Positions 1 through 11,199 of a stretch of 64,000 nt of DNA are shown piece after piece. Source of the stretch: Podarcis raffonei (lineage: Eukaryota; Chordata; Lepidosauria; Squamata; Lacertidae). The DNA lies in NCBI RefSeq assembly GCF_027172205.1, contig NC_070614.1, positions 50,718,001 to 50,782,000 of the forward strand. Direction: 5' to 3'. Position 1 is the stretch's first letter, and each line of letters opens with the position of its first letter. The notes under the pieces are model-generated. The model saw only the letters and a program-made list of their open reading frames with translations, was not told the origin of the DNA and ran no database searches. Both the position numbers and the translations under genes were made by a program.

Positions 1-814
1 CTCTCTCCACCCTCTCTCTATTTAAAAAAAAATCAAAATTGTTTACAACAACTTCTCTCTATAATAAAAATATGTAAAATAAATTTTTAAAAATCAACTA
101 TTATGGAAATATGTTTTCTTAGTTGCCTGCATAAGCCTGGCAGAATAGAAAAGCTGTCAAGGATGGTCTTAGTGGCCTCTAACTTAGCTTTTTCAAAAAG
201 CAGATAAATTAACAGAGGTTGTTATCAACAGCCCTTCTGTACTCAATGGAGCCCCCAGGACCAGGGATGGTGTATCTGAAAATATGCCCTGCTTGTGGGC
301 ATTCTGGAGCGATCATTTTAGCCCACTGTTGGAAGCAGTGGATCTTTGGTGTGGTTTGGGGGGAGGGGGGTGTTATTGTGCTTTTGTTTAGATTTTTGGC
401 CTCAAAAGAGTTAGCAGCAGGAGAAAGCATCGTGCAAAACGCCTGTTTATTCTGATTCAAACCAGACCTGTCCTCTTTCTGCCGTGCCATACAAAATAAA
501 CTCTCATTTTGCACTCACAGCCCCCATTCCAGGGTTGAATTTGAAACTCCCCAAGGCTCAGCCCCAGAACCCGATTCCAATGCAGAGGGCTTGGGAAGGA
601 ATATCGAACAGGAAAGTGTTCTTGTGCATGTTCAGAGTGCATCGGTGTGGACCCTGCCTGGAAATTGAAGAATATGATTTCTGACAGGACTGAGAATCAC
701 AGAACCAGGGACAGAGAACTTTAAAGCGTCAAGACCGAGATGTGGAAAATATGAAAACAACAAGAAGAGGCAGGATGGAAGATATTGGAGATACACTTCA
801 AAGGTCCACACTAT
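1..814. other. intergenic, no gene seen
   Basis: AT-rich start followed by ordinary unique-looking sequence. Open frames here are short and overlap on both strands. A copy of the recurrent 'catgttcagagtgcat' motif lies near 628-643. Nothing else is recognisable. Confidence 0.5.
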
Positions 815-1010
815 GGGGAGCTGGAAAAGGACTGGGTGAATATGCTCCCATGGCAGGGACCCCGTGAGGAGCCTCGCTGCAGCATTCTGCACCCGCTGGA
901 GTTTCTGGGACAGCTTCAAGGGCAGCCCCGCGTAGAGCGAATTACAGTAGTCAAGCCTGGAGGTGACCGTCGCATAGATCACTGTGGAAGAAGAAACCTT
1001 TCTCCGCTTA
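815..1010 (-). mobile_element. CR1/L2-group LINE fragment (RT C-terminal part)
   Basis: The minus strand encodes residues typical of this LINE group (LDYCNSLYAGLPLKLSQ, then QNAAARLLTGS). The same block recurs at about 28060-28240 inside a longer copy. It is a short internal fragment with no 3' tail. Confidence 0.75.
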
Positions 1011-1085
1011 CGCACTCTTTGTTCTGGAGAAGCAGAATTATGGACTCGATGGGGAGCCCTTTAGCAGTTTGATTCGGCACCAGCC

Positions 1086-1810
1086 CAGGGGTCCCCAAAC
1101 TAAGGTCCATGGGCCGGGTAAGGCCCGAGGGACTCGTTTATCCGGCCCGCAGCGACCCCTGCCACCCGCTGCCACCGCCCGCTCTTACCGCCGCTGCACC
1201 GCTGCCCATTTCTGGGTCAGAGGAGCACCGGAAATAGCTTGTGCGCATGTGCAAGCGTTATTTGCGCATGCGCAAGCGTATTTCCATGGCGCTGTGGGTT
1301 AAACCACAGAGCCTAGGACTTGCTGATCAGAAGGCTGGCAGTTCAAATCCCCGCGACAGGGTGAGCTCCCATTGCTCGGTCCCTGCTCCTGCCAACCTAG
1401 CAGTTCGAAAGCACATTAAAGTGCAAGTAGATAAATAGGTACCACTCCGGCGGGAAGATAAACGGCATTTCCGTGCGCTGCTCTGGTTCACCAGAAGCAG
1501 CTTAGTCATGCTGGCCACATGACCCGGAAGCTGTACGCCGGCTCCCTCGGCCAATAAAGCGAGATGAGCGCCGCAACCCCAGAGTCGGCCACGACTGGAC
1601 CTAATGGTCAGGGGTCCCTTTACTTTAAGTGTTATTTCCAGGGCACATCTGGGTCAGAGGAGGCCTGTGCACATGCACACAAGCTATTTCTGGTGCTCAT
1701 CCGACCCGGAAGTGCGCCGGAAATAGCGTGTGCGCACGCATATGGGCACGTGCTCCCGCGCCCTCCAGCCCGCTGTGCGATCGGCGCTGGAGACACCGGC
1801 CCAAGATGCG
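1086..1810 (+). mobile_element. hAT-like repeat interrupted by a SINE
   Basis: It begins with 'caggggtccccaaact', a hAT-type terminus, and continues with GC-rich sequence containing 'gtgcgcatgtgcaagc'-type repeats. A Sauria-type SINE sits inside it, flanked by 'tatttccatgg' and 'tatttccaggg'. The right end is not clear. Confidence 0.4.
1288..1632 (+). mobile_element. Sauria-type SINE, near full length
   Basis: The tRNA-related head ('gcgctgtgggttaaacc', then a B-box-like 'gttcaaatcc'), the central body and the BovB-like tail ending 'aggggtccctttac' are all present. The near-identical 11-bp flanks are a target-site duplication, so this is a retroposed copy. Confidence 0.85.
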
Positions 1811-2094
1811 GCAATTTTGCTGACCCCTGCTGTAGCCCTTCTCCTGGCAGGAGTTGTCCACCTTTGAGACCCCTCCCCTGGGCCTTTTGTCTCTAGAGAG
1901 AGGTGAACATCTGTCTGGGCAGCTACTCACCAACCCCAATCTTGCCTCTAACAAAGAGAAGCTTATAAAAACCAGAGAGGGGTGTTGACTGGCCATAAAG
2001 ACAAGAGTCACAGGTCCTTTCAAAGAGGGAAGGTGAGGAAAGAGACACCCCAAACAGGTGTGATTCCCACACTCTCAGACTCTTCCCAGACATA

Positions 2095-2098
<4 letters not shown>

Positions 2099-2152
<54 letters not shown>
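2099..2152 (+). repeat. (TC)n microsatellite
   Basis: About 27 uninterrupted TC dinucleotides. Confidence 0.98.
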
Positions 2153-2156
<4 letters not shown>

Positions 2157-2696
2157 CCTTCATGGCATCTTTAACACCTGCGCAACCCAGGACATAGTCA
2201 TGTAGCACTGCCCAGCCCACTCAGGGGGCAATAATGGCTATGAGGTTAGTATCAGACTAACCCAGGAGAGCAGGGTTCGAATCCCCCATGGGCCACAAAG
2301 CTAGGGTTGCCATTGAGCTTTGGGGGGGGAACAAACCCAAATTATTGAGCTTTTGGGGGGAACCAGTCCCCAAAATTGTGAATTTAAGCTTTTGGAGCTG
2401 CTTCCGTTGCTGTCCCATTGCATTGGCATACATCCAGGTTTTCCCTGACATTCTGCCAGTTCGGCAAAATTCCCCCTGACGCCATTTTCACACCTGAAAA
2501 TCAGGACATGTCAGGAGTTTTCCCTACTTACAACACGATAAAAATCAAGAAACCTTATGTTGCTGAGTTGTAATTTTTTATTTTATTTTATTGTTTTATC
2601 CCTTTTATGCTTTGAGGTTTATGTTCTTGTTTTACAATCAAGCAGTGTATAAACTTTAAGAAATAAATGCATAAATAAAATGTTCTTGTGTGCATT
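2153..2696. other. intergenic, unassigned
   Basis: It contains two similar short blocks built around 'gagctttggggggg' (about 2310 and 2349) and an AT-rich stretch before the BovB tail. No gene is seen. Confidence 0.4.
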
Positions 2697-3186
2697 GTTG
2701 TTGTTGTTTACTCGTTTAGTCGTGTCCGACTCTTCGTGACCCCCTGGACCAGAGCACGCCAGGCACTCCTGTCTTCCACAGCCTCCTGCAGTTTGGTCAG
2801 ACTCATGCTGGTAGCTTCGAGAACACTGTCCAACCATCTCGTCCTCCGTCATCCCCTTCTCCTTGTGCCCTCCATCTTTCCCAACATCAGGGTCTTTTCC
2901 AGGGAGTCTTCTCTTCTCACGAGGTGGCCAAAGTCTTGGAGCCTCAGCTTCAGGATCTGTCCTTCCAGTGAGCACTCAGGCCTGATTTCCTTCAGAATGG
3001 AGAGGTTTGTTCTTCTTGCAGTCCATGGGACTCTCAAGAGTCTCCTCCAGCACCAGAATTCAAAAGCATCCATTCTTTGGCGATCAGCCTTCCTGATGGT
3101 CCAGCTCTCACTTCCATACATCACTACTGGGAAAACCATGGCTTTAAAAACACGGACCTTAGTTGGCAAGGTGTGCATACCATACA
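2697..3186 (-). mobile_element. BovB (RTE) LINE, 3' fragment
   Basis: The minus strand encodes the conserved C-terminal part of BovB ORF2 (MYGSESWTI, FEFWCWRRLLRVPWTARR, MLGKMEGTRRRG). It is split between two frames, so it is frameshifted. The 3' end, on the left, has 'gtcgtgtccgactcttcgtg' and a (GTT)n tail. It truncates the downstream flank of the first tRNA-Gly unit. Confidence 0.95.
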
Positions 3187-3189
3187 TTT

Positions 3190-4439
3190 AAAGGAGAATC
3201 GTGGGAACCGTAGTTTTCTCACAATGGAGCTATAATTCCCAGTACTGTTAACAAATTATAGAGGGAAGGCCATGTCCTTTAAATGTACAGCATGTAACAC
3301 AGTCTCAGGCGAGAGGAATTCTACCTGGATACTAGGGCCTGGGAGCTTATTTTTACACACAAAGCTATAGCTCTTTACCAAAAGATGTGCTGCGTTGGCC
3401 GGGAATCGAACCCGGGTCAACTGCTTGGAAGGCAGCTATGCTCACCACTATACCACCAACGCTGGCGACTGAGGCTGCCTCCAGCATCACCTTGCCTGGG
3501 AATTTCTCCACAAACATCTGGCACTCCCTGTAGCGTCACAGCCAGATTTCTGGCCTCATCTAGCAAGGCTGCTCTTCTTAGCATCTTGGAAAACTGGCTC
3601 TGCAATATTATACCATGGTTTCTGAAATGCCGAAACTGGTAGGTCTGGCGCAGGGCCGGCCCTCCTGTGAGACAAGCTGAGACAACCGCCTCGGGCAGCA
3701 GGATCCCCAGGGGCCGCAGATCTGGCCTCCAAGTTCCCGACAACGTTAGATCTTCACTCCCTCCTTTCTTTCCTAGCCAGTGTTGCAGTTGCCTCAGGCA
3801 TCAAAATATCTTGGCCCGGCCCTGGTCTGGGGGCAGCTCCAAAATGTCCCTTTGGTCACCTGAATTTTCATCTATTTTCTACTGCTCCCTCCCTCCAGGG
3901 CTTCAGTTCTAAAGAAATAGGTCCTGGAGCTCAAAGCCCCATGTTTGCCAATGGAAGCCTTTTTTCCTAATATTGAACACACTTGGGGCTGGGGATTGAC
4001 TGTGACTTCTCATGGTGATGGGAAAACACTCTGCACATGCTTAAAAGGCACTCTCCCTCTCGCCATTCCTTCACCTGAGTGAAACCTATGGTTGAAAACA
4101 GCTTCTGGCACAATGAAGTCCAGATTCCACGCTGTAGTAGATTCCTCTTCCAGGAACTGTACTTTGCTTCTCACGGAGCTACAATTCCTAGCGCTCTTAA
4201 GAAACTATGTTTCCCAGGATTATTTGGGAGAAAGTCGTGCTCTTTCAAACATATGGGGTGTGTGAGTTGTGCGGGGGTAGATTTGCCCTAGAAGTAGCGT
4301 TCACAGTGGTCCAGTGGTTGGGCTTGTAAAAGGGTGAAAGAGTATTGGGAAATTATCCATAACGAATTGGGGGGGGGGAATGTTTAAAAGTACTTTCCTC
4401 CCCCCCAAACCAGAGTCCTTTCTGTGGTGGATAATTCAG
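3190..4439 (-). repeat. Gly-TCC segmental unit 1
   Basis: Duplicated block with its tRNA gene at 3391-3462. Upstream of the tRNA (to the right) come a conserved ~680-bp flank, the 'actctgcacatgctta' motif and a MITE-like block. Downstream (to the left) the flank is cut short by BovB. It matches units 2-5 closely by eye. Confidence 0.85.
3391..3462 (-). tRNA. tRNA-Gly (TCC), copy 1
   Basis: It is a 72-nt gene with acceptor arm GCGTTGG/CCAACGC, discriminator A and anticodon loop CTTCCAA, giving TCC for GGA codons. The T arm 'ccgggttcgattcccgg' includes the B box. A TTTT terminator lies about 10 nt downstream on the minus strand ('cacatctttt'). The cloverleaf is intact and there is no intron. 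It is one of five copies spread by local duplication. Confidence 0.95.
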
Positions 4440-4768
4440 GCTGAAATTCCCAGGTGTCGAAAAGGGTTATTTATGTCAATGCTGCGGCCTGTGTTTCGTT
4501 AGCCCAAAAATGGAAAACGAGCGAGGTCCCAACCGAAGAGAAGTGGCAACTTAAGCTGACAGAATATGCACAGCTTGCAGACTTAACATAGAGAATAAAA
4601 GAACAAGAAGAACATACGTTTAGGGAAGATTGGAAAACGTTTATTGAATGTATGGGAAATAACTGTGTACAGATGAAAGCGCGAGCAGCATTGAGATAAA
4701 TTCAACAGTGCAAACAAGTTTGGGTGGATGCAATAATGGAATACTGAATGGTACAGTTTTTGTAAAAT
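4440..4768 (+). mobile_element. L1 ORF2 C-terminal fragment between Gly-TCC units
   Basis: The plus strand resembles the L1 ORF2 tail seen more clearly at 15217-15462 (WQLKLAEYAPFADL and similar), with an in-frame stop after the 'DLT' region. It is antisense to the tRNA units and is part of the duplicated block. Confidence 0.7.
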
Positions 4769-5965
4769 GTGTGGGGGTTTAGGACGTGAGCCCTATCGCC
4801 TCCCCCCTCCTCGCCCCTCCTCAGCACCATCTATGGGTTTCTTCATCTTCGAGGGCAGGAATGCCTTTGCATACCAGTTTCTGGAAGCCACAGTTCTCCT
4901 GTGCTCGGATCCTGATTGCAAACTTCCCATAGGCTCCACTTGGCCACTGTGAGAATAGGGTGCTGATTCAATAGGCTCTCCTTTTATTCAAAACCATACA
5001 TTTAAGGCAGACACACTCCAAGAATCCTGGGAATTGCAGTTTGCCTCATCACAGAACTACAACTCCCAGCACCCTTAGCAAACTACAGTTCCTGGGACTC
5101 TTTGAGGGAAGGTCATGTCCTTTAAATGTACAGCAGGTAACACAGTCTCCGGAAAGGGGGCACCCCCAGACCCTCACAGAGAGTGAGCATTAACCCTTTG
5201 CCAAAAAGCTAGGCTGCGTTGGCCGGGAATCGAACCCAGGTCAACTGCTTGGAAGGCAGCTATGCTCACCACTATACCACCAACGCTGGCGACTGAGGCT
5301 GCCTCCAGCATCACCTTGGCTGGGAATTTCTCCACAAACATCTGGCACTCCCTGTAGCGTCACAGCCAGATTTCTGGCCTCATCTAGAAAGGCTGCTCTT
5401 CTTAGCATCTTGGAAAACTGGCTCTGCAATATTGCACCCTGGTTTCTGAAATGCTGAAACTGGTAGGTCTGGCGCAGGGCCGGCCCTCCTGTGAGACAAG
5501 CTGAGACAACCGCCTCGGGCGGCAGGATCCCCAGGGGCAGCAGATCTGGCCTCCAAGTTCCCGACAACGTTAGATCTTCACTCCCTCCCTTCTTTCCTAG
5601 CCAGTGGTGCAGTTTGCCTCAGGTGTCAAAATATCTTGGCCCGGCCCTGGTCTGGGGGCAGCTCCAAAATGTCCCTTTGGTCACCTGAATTTTCATCTGT
5701 TTTCTACTGCTCCCTCCCTCCAGCGCTTCAGTTCTAAACAAATAGGTCCTGGAGCTCAAAGCCCCAATCTTGCCAATGGAAGCCCTTCTTCCTAATATTG
5801 AACACACTTGGGGGTTGGGATTGACTGTGACTTCTCATGGTGATGGGAAAACACTCTGCACATGCTTAAAAGGCACTCTCCCTCTCGCCATTCCTTCACC
5901 TGAGTGAAACCTATGGTTGAAAACAGCTTCTGGCACAATTAAGTCCAGATTCCACGCTCCATTTA
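4769..5965 (-). repeat. Gly-TCC segmental unit 2
   Basis: Second tandem unit. Its tRNA starts 1824 bp from copy 1, nearly the same spacing as between units 3 and 4 (1826 bp). It includes an 'attctcacagtggcc'-type dispersed repeat and the 'tttaaaggacatgacc' block downstream of the tRNA. Confidence 0.85.
5215..5286 (-). tRNA. tRNA-Gly (TCC), copy 2
   Basis: It is 72 nt with the same acceptor and anticodon arms as the other copies (anticodon TCC). One T-stem base differs: the gene strand reads 'ctgggttcgattcccgg' where the others have 'ccggg', turning a C:G pair into a T:G wobble. A TTTTT terminator follows ('gcctagcttttt'). It is probably still foldable, but is the only Gly(TCC) copy with a changed stem. 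Confidence 0.92.
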
Positions 5966-6227
5966 AGTCAAATCTACTGGGAGATTAGAAAGTATGATAA
6001 AACTCAGAAACAGAATTTGGCCTTCCCTCCAACCAAATTTTTTTAGAGTAGGTGAGATCACAGCTTTTGTTGCGTGAACTAGAATTGAAAAGGCTTTCAC
6101 GTCACACCAGCCTCTTCTTCAAATGTTGGTACATAGGCTTGTTACAGCCGTGGAATATGCTGGTGGGGTTGCCAACATTTCGCCTTAGCCCGGCTCCTGC
6201 ACCTTAACTTGCAGTAGAACATGCTAG
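5966..6227. other. inter-array spacer, no gene
   Basis: Left part of the spacer between the two inverted Gly-TCC arrays. It is unassigned sequence leading into a (GTT)n BovB tail. Confidence 0.4.
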
Positions 6228-6661
6228 TTGTTGTTGTTGTTGTTGTTTAGTCGTGACCCCCTGGACCAGAGCACGCCAGGCCCTCCTGTCTTCCACTGCC
6301 TCCCGCAGTTTGGTCAAACTCATGCTGGTTGCTTCCACAACACTGTCCCACCATCTCGTCCTCCGTTGTCCCCTTCTCCTTGGGCCCTCCATCTTTCCCA
6401 ACATCAGGGTCTTTTCCAGGCAGTCTTCTCTTCTCATGAGGTGGCCAAAGTATTGGAGCCTCAGCTTCAGGATCTGTCCTTCCAGTGAGCACTGGATTTC
6501 CTTCAGAATGGAGAGGTTTGATCTTCTTGCAGTCCATGGGACTCTCAAGAGTCTCCTCCAGCACCAGAATTCAAAAGCATCCATTCTTTGGCGATCAGCC
6601 TTCTTTATGGTCCAGCTCTCACTCCCATACATCACTACTGGGAAAACCAGAGCTTTAACTA
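6228..6661 (-). mobile_element. BovB LINE, 3' fragment
   Basis: The minus strand carries a 143-codon open piece of the BovB ORF2 C-terminus, from MMYGSESWTIKKADRQRM to VEDRRAWRALVQGVTTK. It is 5'-truncated, and the 3' tail is (GTT)n on the plus strand. Confidence 0.95.
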
Positions 6662-6663
6662 CA

Positions 6664-6718
6664 GTTTAGAATGCGATTGGGCCGGATTCGGCCCCCGGGC
6701 CTTAGTTTGCCTACCCAT
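6664..6718 (+). mobile_element. hAT family C terminal fragment
   Basis: It ends 'ccttagtttgcctacccatg', the 3' terminus of the family seen whole at 31871-32120. It abuts the BovB 5' break, so it is a truncated relic. Confidence 0.6.
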
Positions 6719-8853
6719 GTTTTAGAGGCACATTCAAGCACAGGTGCATTGTCAATTCTTTTATTTTTAGCTGTCCACCCTATGTGGAGCTATAACATTG
6801 GGAAATCAAGTGGTTGAGAGTGATTTTATTTTATTTTTTCTACGTGCAAAGGTTTTCACAAGAGTTTCCCTTCTCCTCTTGCCCCTTGAAGCAAATTCAA
6901 TCTGATCTTGGCTTTGCTTTGCTGAACACACTGGGGATAAAGGAGGCAGCGGAATGAACTATTTAATTTAGCACTAATCGGATAATCCTCCCCCCCAAAA
7001 AAAGCCCAACATCCGCAAGAGCCACTAAAGGAACAATCCCCTTAAAGGGATTCGCCCCTCTCAATGCCCCCTAATCCAGTTTTCAAAGGCCCCCTCCTCC
7101 TATTCAGTGGTGGGTTTGAGCTTTCCTCCTGATCTCCCAAGCCTGTCTCCCCACCCCTGAAAACTGGCCTCCAAACAGGATTTCAGAACAGGCTGCGGTG
7201 TGTATGTTTGCAGGAATGTTGCGCACGCTGCAGGCAGAAATTCAAGTGGTGAGGAGGCTTCTCAGGGAAAGCTGCACCGGTTGGATCTCTGCCTGCTGTG
7301 CAGGGGGTGAAAAGGACAGGGCTTTCAAAACATTGCTTGGAAGCACAAAAGCTAGGAAGGTGGTGGGGAGCAACCGGACTGCTTTGAAATTCGAGAAATT
7401 TAAACCACCCCCGCCCCTTCTCCTGCCAGGTACCCCAGTCGCGTGGACAGCAGAAGGTGGCAAGGGAGGGGGCGCAGCCAATTTGTAAACACACGGCAAG
7501 GTGCTAAAAATCCGGATCAAAGGCTTCTTTTGCAATTCCACCATAAAAGGGGGCAGAGGCGGAGGAGGGAATGGCTCCTTTTCCCAAGGGAAAAAGGACA
7601 CCTCCAGCCCCCTAAGTGAACAGCTGGGCCTGCCATGAGCAGGGGAGGGGACCCTCGTGGACCTATTTGCAGATCTCCGCCTCCCCTTCTCCCAGAACCC
7701 CACGATCCTCTACACATGTTAATTCCAAAGATTTTGCATTAGCAAGGCTTTGTTGTTCAGATCCCCGGCCCCCCACACACGTGTGTCCGATCCCAGCCCA
7801 TGGCGCGATGCTGGAGCCGGTCGCTGGTTGCCTGATTGCTCAAAAGTTCGAGAAACAGCTCCCCCGGGAAACTTTAATAAATTTATATGCTCAAGCCCCC
7901 AAAATTAATTTTGGCCTTGCCCAGATCATCAAACATACCCGTGTGGCCAAGACACTGCGCCCTTAGAGACGCGCAACGATTTTCTCCAAGCGTTACTCTC
8001 GTGTTGGCACGCTCACACATGCGCGATGATCGCAGGTAGTGGTTCAGCGCACGTGCAGAGATTTTTTTCTTTCTTTTTCTTTGCACTAGAGTAGCTGCAG
8101 TAATCTAAAACCCCAGGGTTCAGCTCTTAATGAAAAAGAGAAATAATTCCTGCCTGGAAACCTTGACCAGAGAATCTGCTCCCCTCCTCCCAGATGTGTG
8201 AGGTTAGCTGGAGTTCTTTGTCAGTGAGGGCAAAGGCACTCTGCACATGACCAGAGACATCCTCCAAGGTTTAGCCCTGAGGTTGACTCTTGGGTGAGGC
8301 AGGATTCTAATTGTGTCCCGGGAGGAGTGCAAAAGGGATAAAGCTTCAGTTCCCACGTCAATCCCAAACTGCCCATAAAAAATTCCAAGAAGCTGAATCT
8401 GAGCATGTGCAGAGTGCATTTCTCCTTGCCACGCAGTAACGACAAGCAGCCTACACTTTCTGGAACCAGACGGTTTACCAATGGAAGAGGCGGGAGCTGC
8501 TGTTGCTAAAATGCGGATTATTTGAAACTGCGGATTTATTTATAGAAACCAGCCGGGTGAAAATAGCTCAGAGTTTATCTGCTGAGATGAAGATGCACCT
8601 CTTGGGAAACCCAGCCAAGATCAGAATTGTGCATCATCGCTCCAGATTTGTGGATGCGTTGCTTCCTTCTAACATCTGGAATGTGAGAAAGGGGGGGGAG
8701 AGGGTCGATCAGATCATTCAGCCGCTTCTGCCCGTGTCACTTCCGTGTCAGAAGCGGAGATGTTCCTTTGCAGCGGAGCTGTGTGCGAGATAGAGAAAGT
8801 GAAGACATCTAAAAGGGTCAAAAGGAAAGCTTGCAGAGAAAAGACTGGCCTCG
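6719..8853. other. unique intergenic block with motif pair
   Basis: About 2.1 kb with few recognisable repeats. Moderately GC-rich parts at 7100-7850 may be unique regulatory sequence. Two copies of a 'gcactctgcacatg' motif face each other at 8237 and 8402. No reading frame is convincing as a gene. Confidence 0.4.
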
Positions 8854-8935
8854 CGCTGTGAGCAGGATTCGAACCTGCGCAGGGAAACCCTATTGGATTT
8901 CGAGTCCAACGCCTTAACCACTCGGCCATCACAGC
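8854..8935 (-). tRNA. tRNA-Ser (CGA)
   Basis: It is an 82-nt class II tRNA. Acceptor GCTGTGA/TCACAGC with discriminator G, anticodon loop CTCGAAA (anticodon CGA, for UCG codons), a long variable arm ('tagggtttccctgcg') and T arm 'caggttcgaatcctg' are all visible on the minus strand. Length and long arm are normal for tRNA-Ser. A TTTT terminator lies about 15 nt downstream. It sits ~265 bp from a divergently oriented tRNA-Gly(GCC). Confidence 0.96.
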
Positions 8936-9200
8936 CACCTGGCTTGCAAGTCTGAACACATCGCTCTTCTGCTCAGGGAAACCTCTCCCCCCAAATACGC
9001 AACTTGGAGCTGGGCTGCAGGTGGGGATTGTGCGTCTGAATAGGTCTTTCTCCACGCTTCCGATCTCTCTCCCCCCTCCGCACAGAATAATGTCACCGCC
9101 CAGGAAACATGCAAGTTCCAGGAAAAAGCCCAGGCACACACACAAAAACCTTGCAAAGTTTTCAACTTGCAAAGAACTGCTTGCATTCGTGGTTATGCTC

Positions 9201-9271
9201 GCATTGGTGGTTCAGTGGTAGAATTCTCGCCTGCCACGCGGGAGACCCGGGTTCGATTCCCGGCCAATGCA
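9201..9271 (+). tRNA. tRNA-Gly (GCC), copy 1
   Basis: It is 71 nt with acceptor GCATTGG/CCAATGC, discriminator A, anticodon loop CTGCCAC (GCC, for GGC/GGU) and T arm 'ccgggttcgattcccgg'. The variable region reads 'ggaga', a variant shared only with the copy at 53748. A TTTTT terminator follows at about 9280. It is divergent from tRNA-Ser(CGA). Confidence 0.96.
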
Positions 9272-9630
9272 AACATCCTAATTTTTGGGAGAGGGTTGTA
9301 GGAGACACATGCTTCGTTTGCAAAAAGGTGGCCTGACTCGGTGTAAGGCAAATTTCCAACCTTTCTAAAATTTTGGTGCAGAACAGCTTTCCTTTAAGTG
9401 AGTCCAGTCTGAAACTGGTCCAAACCAGAAAGCACAGGTTTATGTCCTCAATGAGAACTAGACTCTTGTTGCCAGAACCTTTGCTGTATCCCCCATCACC
9501 CAGATTTTGCATGATTTAATTTTGTTCGGACAGCAAAGGTACTCAGAACACATCTGCCAGAGTGTGGTATATTTTTTTCATACGGATGACTTGGTTGAGA
9601 CAGGGACTATATGTTGCAAGGGGATTCATG
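9272..9630. other. intergenic, no gene seen
   Basis: Unassigned sequence between tRNA-Gly and a LINE 3' end. Confidence 0.4.
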
Positions 9631-9631
9631 A

Positions 9632-9762
9632 ATTCCCCAGCCACTCTGGGCGGCTCCCAACAGAATATTAAAAACACAATAAAACATCAGTCCTTAAAAA
9701 CTTCCCTAAACAGGGCTGCCTTCAGATGTCTTCTAAAAGCCAGATAGTTGTTTATTTCCTTG
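9632..9762 (-). mobile_element. CR1/L2-group LINE 3' fragment
   Basis: The minus strand holds 'agacatctgaaggcagcc' and the 'cccagagtggctgggg' terminal block of the LINE family seen whole at 18895-19800. It forms an inverted pair with 9972-10115. Confidence 0.65.
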
Positions 9763-9971
9763 ACATCTGACAGCAGGGCTATAGTGGCTAGAATTCTCTG
9801 AGGGGAGGAGAATGGCATTCTGAATGTGCTTTACAGATCTTATACTTTTAAAGCCCATTCACAACAAAGGCTGTACACACAGCCTTTGACAGGCAGGCAG
9901 GCAGGTAGGTAAGTAGGTAGACAGATAGACAGATAAAATTATTACTATTAGATGTCACGTCAATGAAATAA

Positions 9972-10115
9972 ACAACTATTTGACGTTTCGAAGACATCTG
10001 AAGGTAGCCCTTTATAGGGAAGTTTCTGATATTTGATGTTTTATTGTTTTTTTAATATTTTGTGGGGAGCTGCTCAGAATGGCTGGGGCAAGATGGGCGG
10101 CATATAAAGAACAAA
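9972..10115 (+). mobile_element. CR1/L2-group LINE 3' fragment
   Basis: The plus strand carries 'gaagacatctgaaggtagcc' and then 'ctcagaatggctgggg', the 3'-terminal block of the same family. Confidence 0.65.
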
Positions 10116-10138
10116 ATTGTTGTATTTTTAATCCTTGT

Positions 10139-10582
10139 ATGTATTTTATTTTATGTATGGAAGTGAAAGCTGAAAGCTGGACCATAAAGAAGGCTGATCG
10201 CCGAAGAATGGATGCTTTTGAATTCTGGTGCTGGAGGAGACTCTTGAGAGTCCCATGGACTGCAAGAAGATCAGACCAATCAATTCTTAAGGAAATCAGC
10301 CCTGAGTGCTCGCTGGAAGGACAGATCCTGAAGCTGAGGCTCCAAGACTTTGGCCACCTCATGAGAAGAGAAGACTCCCTGGAAAAGACCCTGATGTTGG
10401 GAAAGATGGAGGGCACAAGGAGAAGGGGACAACAGAGGACAAGATGGTTGGACAGTGTTCTCGAAGCTGCCAGCATGAGTTTGACCAAACTGCGGGAGGC
10501 AGTGGGAGACAGGAGTGCCTGGCGTGCTCCGGTCCATGGGGTCAAGAAGAGTTGGACATGACTAAACGACTAAACAACAACA
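10139..10582 (+). mobile_element. BovB LINE, 5'-truncated, perfect TSD
   Basis: The plus strand encodes BovB ORF2 C-terminus (AESWTIKKADRRRMDAFEFW and on). It ends 'cgactaaacaacaac'. Both sides carry the same 18 bp, 'tgtatttttaatccttgt' (10121-10138 and 10583-10600), so both insertion edges are exact and the copy is recent. Confidence 0.95.
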
Positions 10583-10600
10583 TGTATTTTTAATCCTTGT

Positions 10601-10675
10601 TGGAAGCCGCCCAGAGTGGCTGGGGAAACCCAGCCAGATGGGCGGGGTACAAATAATAAATTATTATTGTTGCTG
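10601..10675 (+). mobile_element. CR1/L2-group LINE 3' end
   Basis: 'gaagccgcccagagtggctg' is followed by 'gggcggggtacaaataataa' and a short TTA-rich tail. BovB inserted just upstream. Confidence 0.7.
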
Positions 10676-11199
10676 CTCTTCTTGTTGTTGTTGTTGTTAT
10701 ACATACCTAGATAGGTAGCCTGTTCCATGTGAGGTCTGTAGCTTGGCAGCAAAGGCCTCAGGTGAGGAGCCAGGCCAAGGGTGGTGAGTCAAGGACAGGC
10801 CTGCGTTGTGTGTCCCGATTCCCCCGTTCAGCCCCAACGGAGACCCCCGGAGAGGGACTCTTAATGGGGCTGCCCCCCTTCCTTTTAATTAAACCCCTGA
10901 CGGCGCTCGCACCCAGGGCAGGCTTCACTGCCAGCACCTGGGAGCCGGGCCAAAAGCAGCCTTTGTTCAGGGCCCTGGCAATAGTGGCAGGCGGGGGGAG
11001 ACCTTTGTCCCAGGCAAGGGTCCCTTCAGGGGGGTTGCAACCCACCCCACCCCACCCCCCTCACTTTCATTAGGCACGCGTAGCTGCCCCCCTAATCCCC
11101 TGGCGTCTCCACCCACTGATACCTTCTTTGCTTGGGTGCCCCTGAAAACCTTCATTTCTCATCACTGATGGATAACAAGGAGGTGCCTCAGGGCATTGC
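10676..11199. other. GC-rich unique block, no gene
   Basis: It is rich in C and G from 10770 to 11110. Reading frames occur on both strands but none resembles a known family. It may be conserved non-coding sequence. Confidence 0.35.

Noticed and set aside
6719-8480. Possible PER1 exons on the 5' side of HES7
   Set aside because: Expected from human gene order, but no PAS-domain or PER-like coding sequence was seen anywhere in the window.
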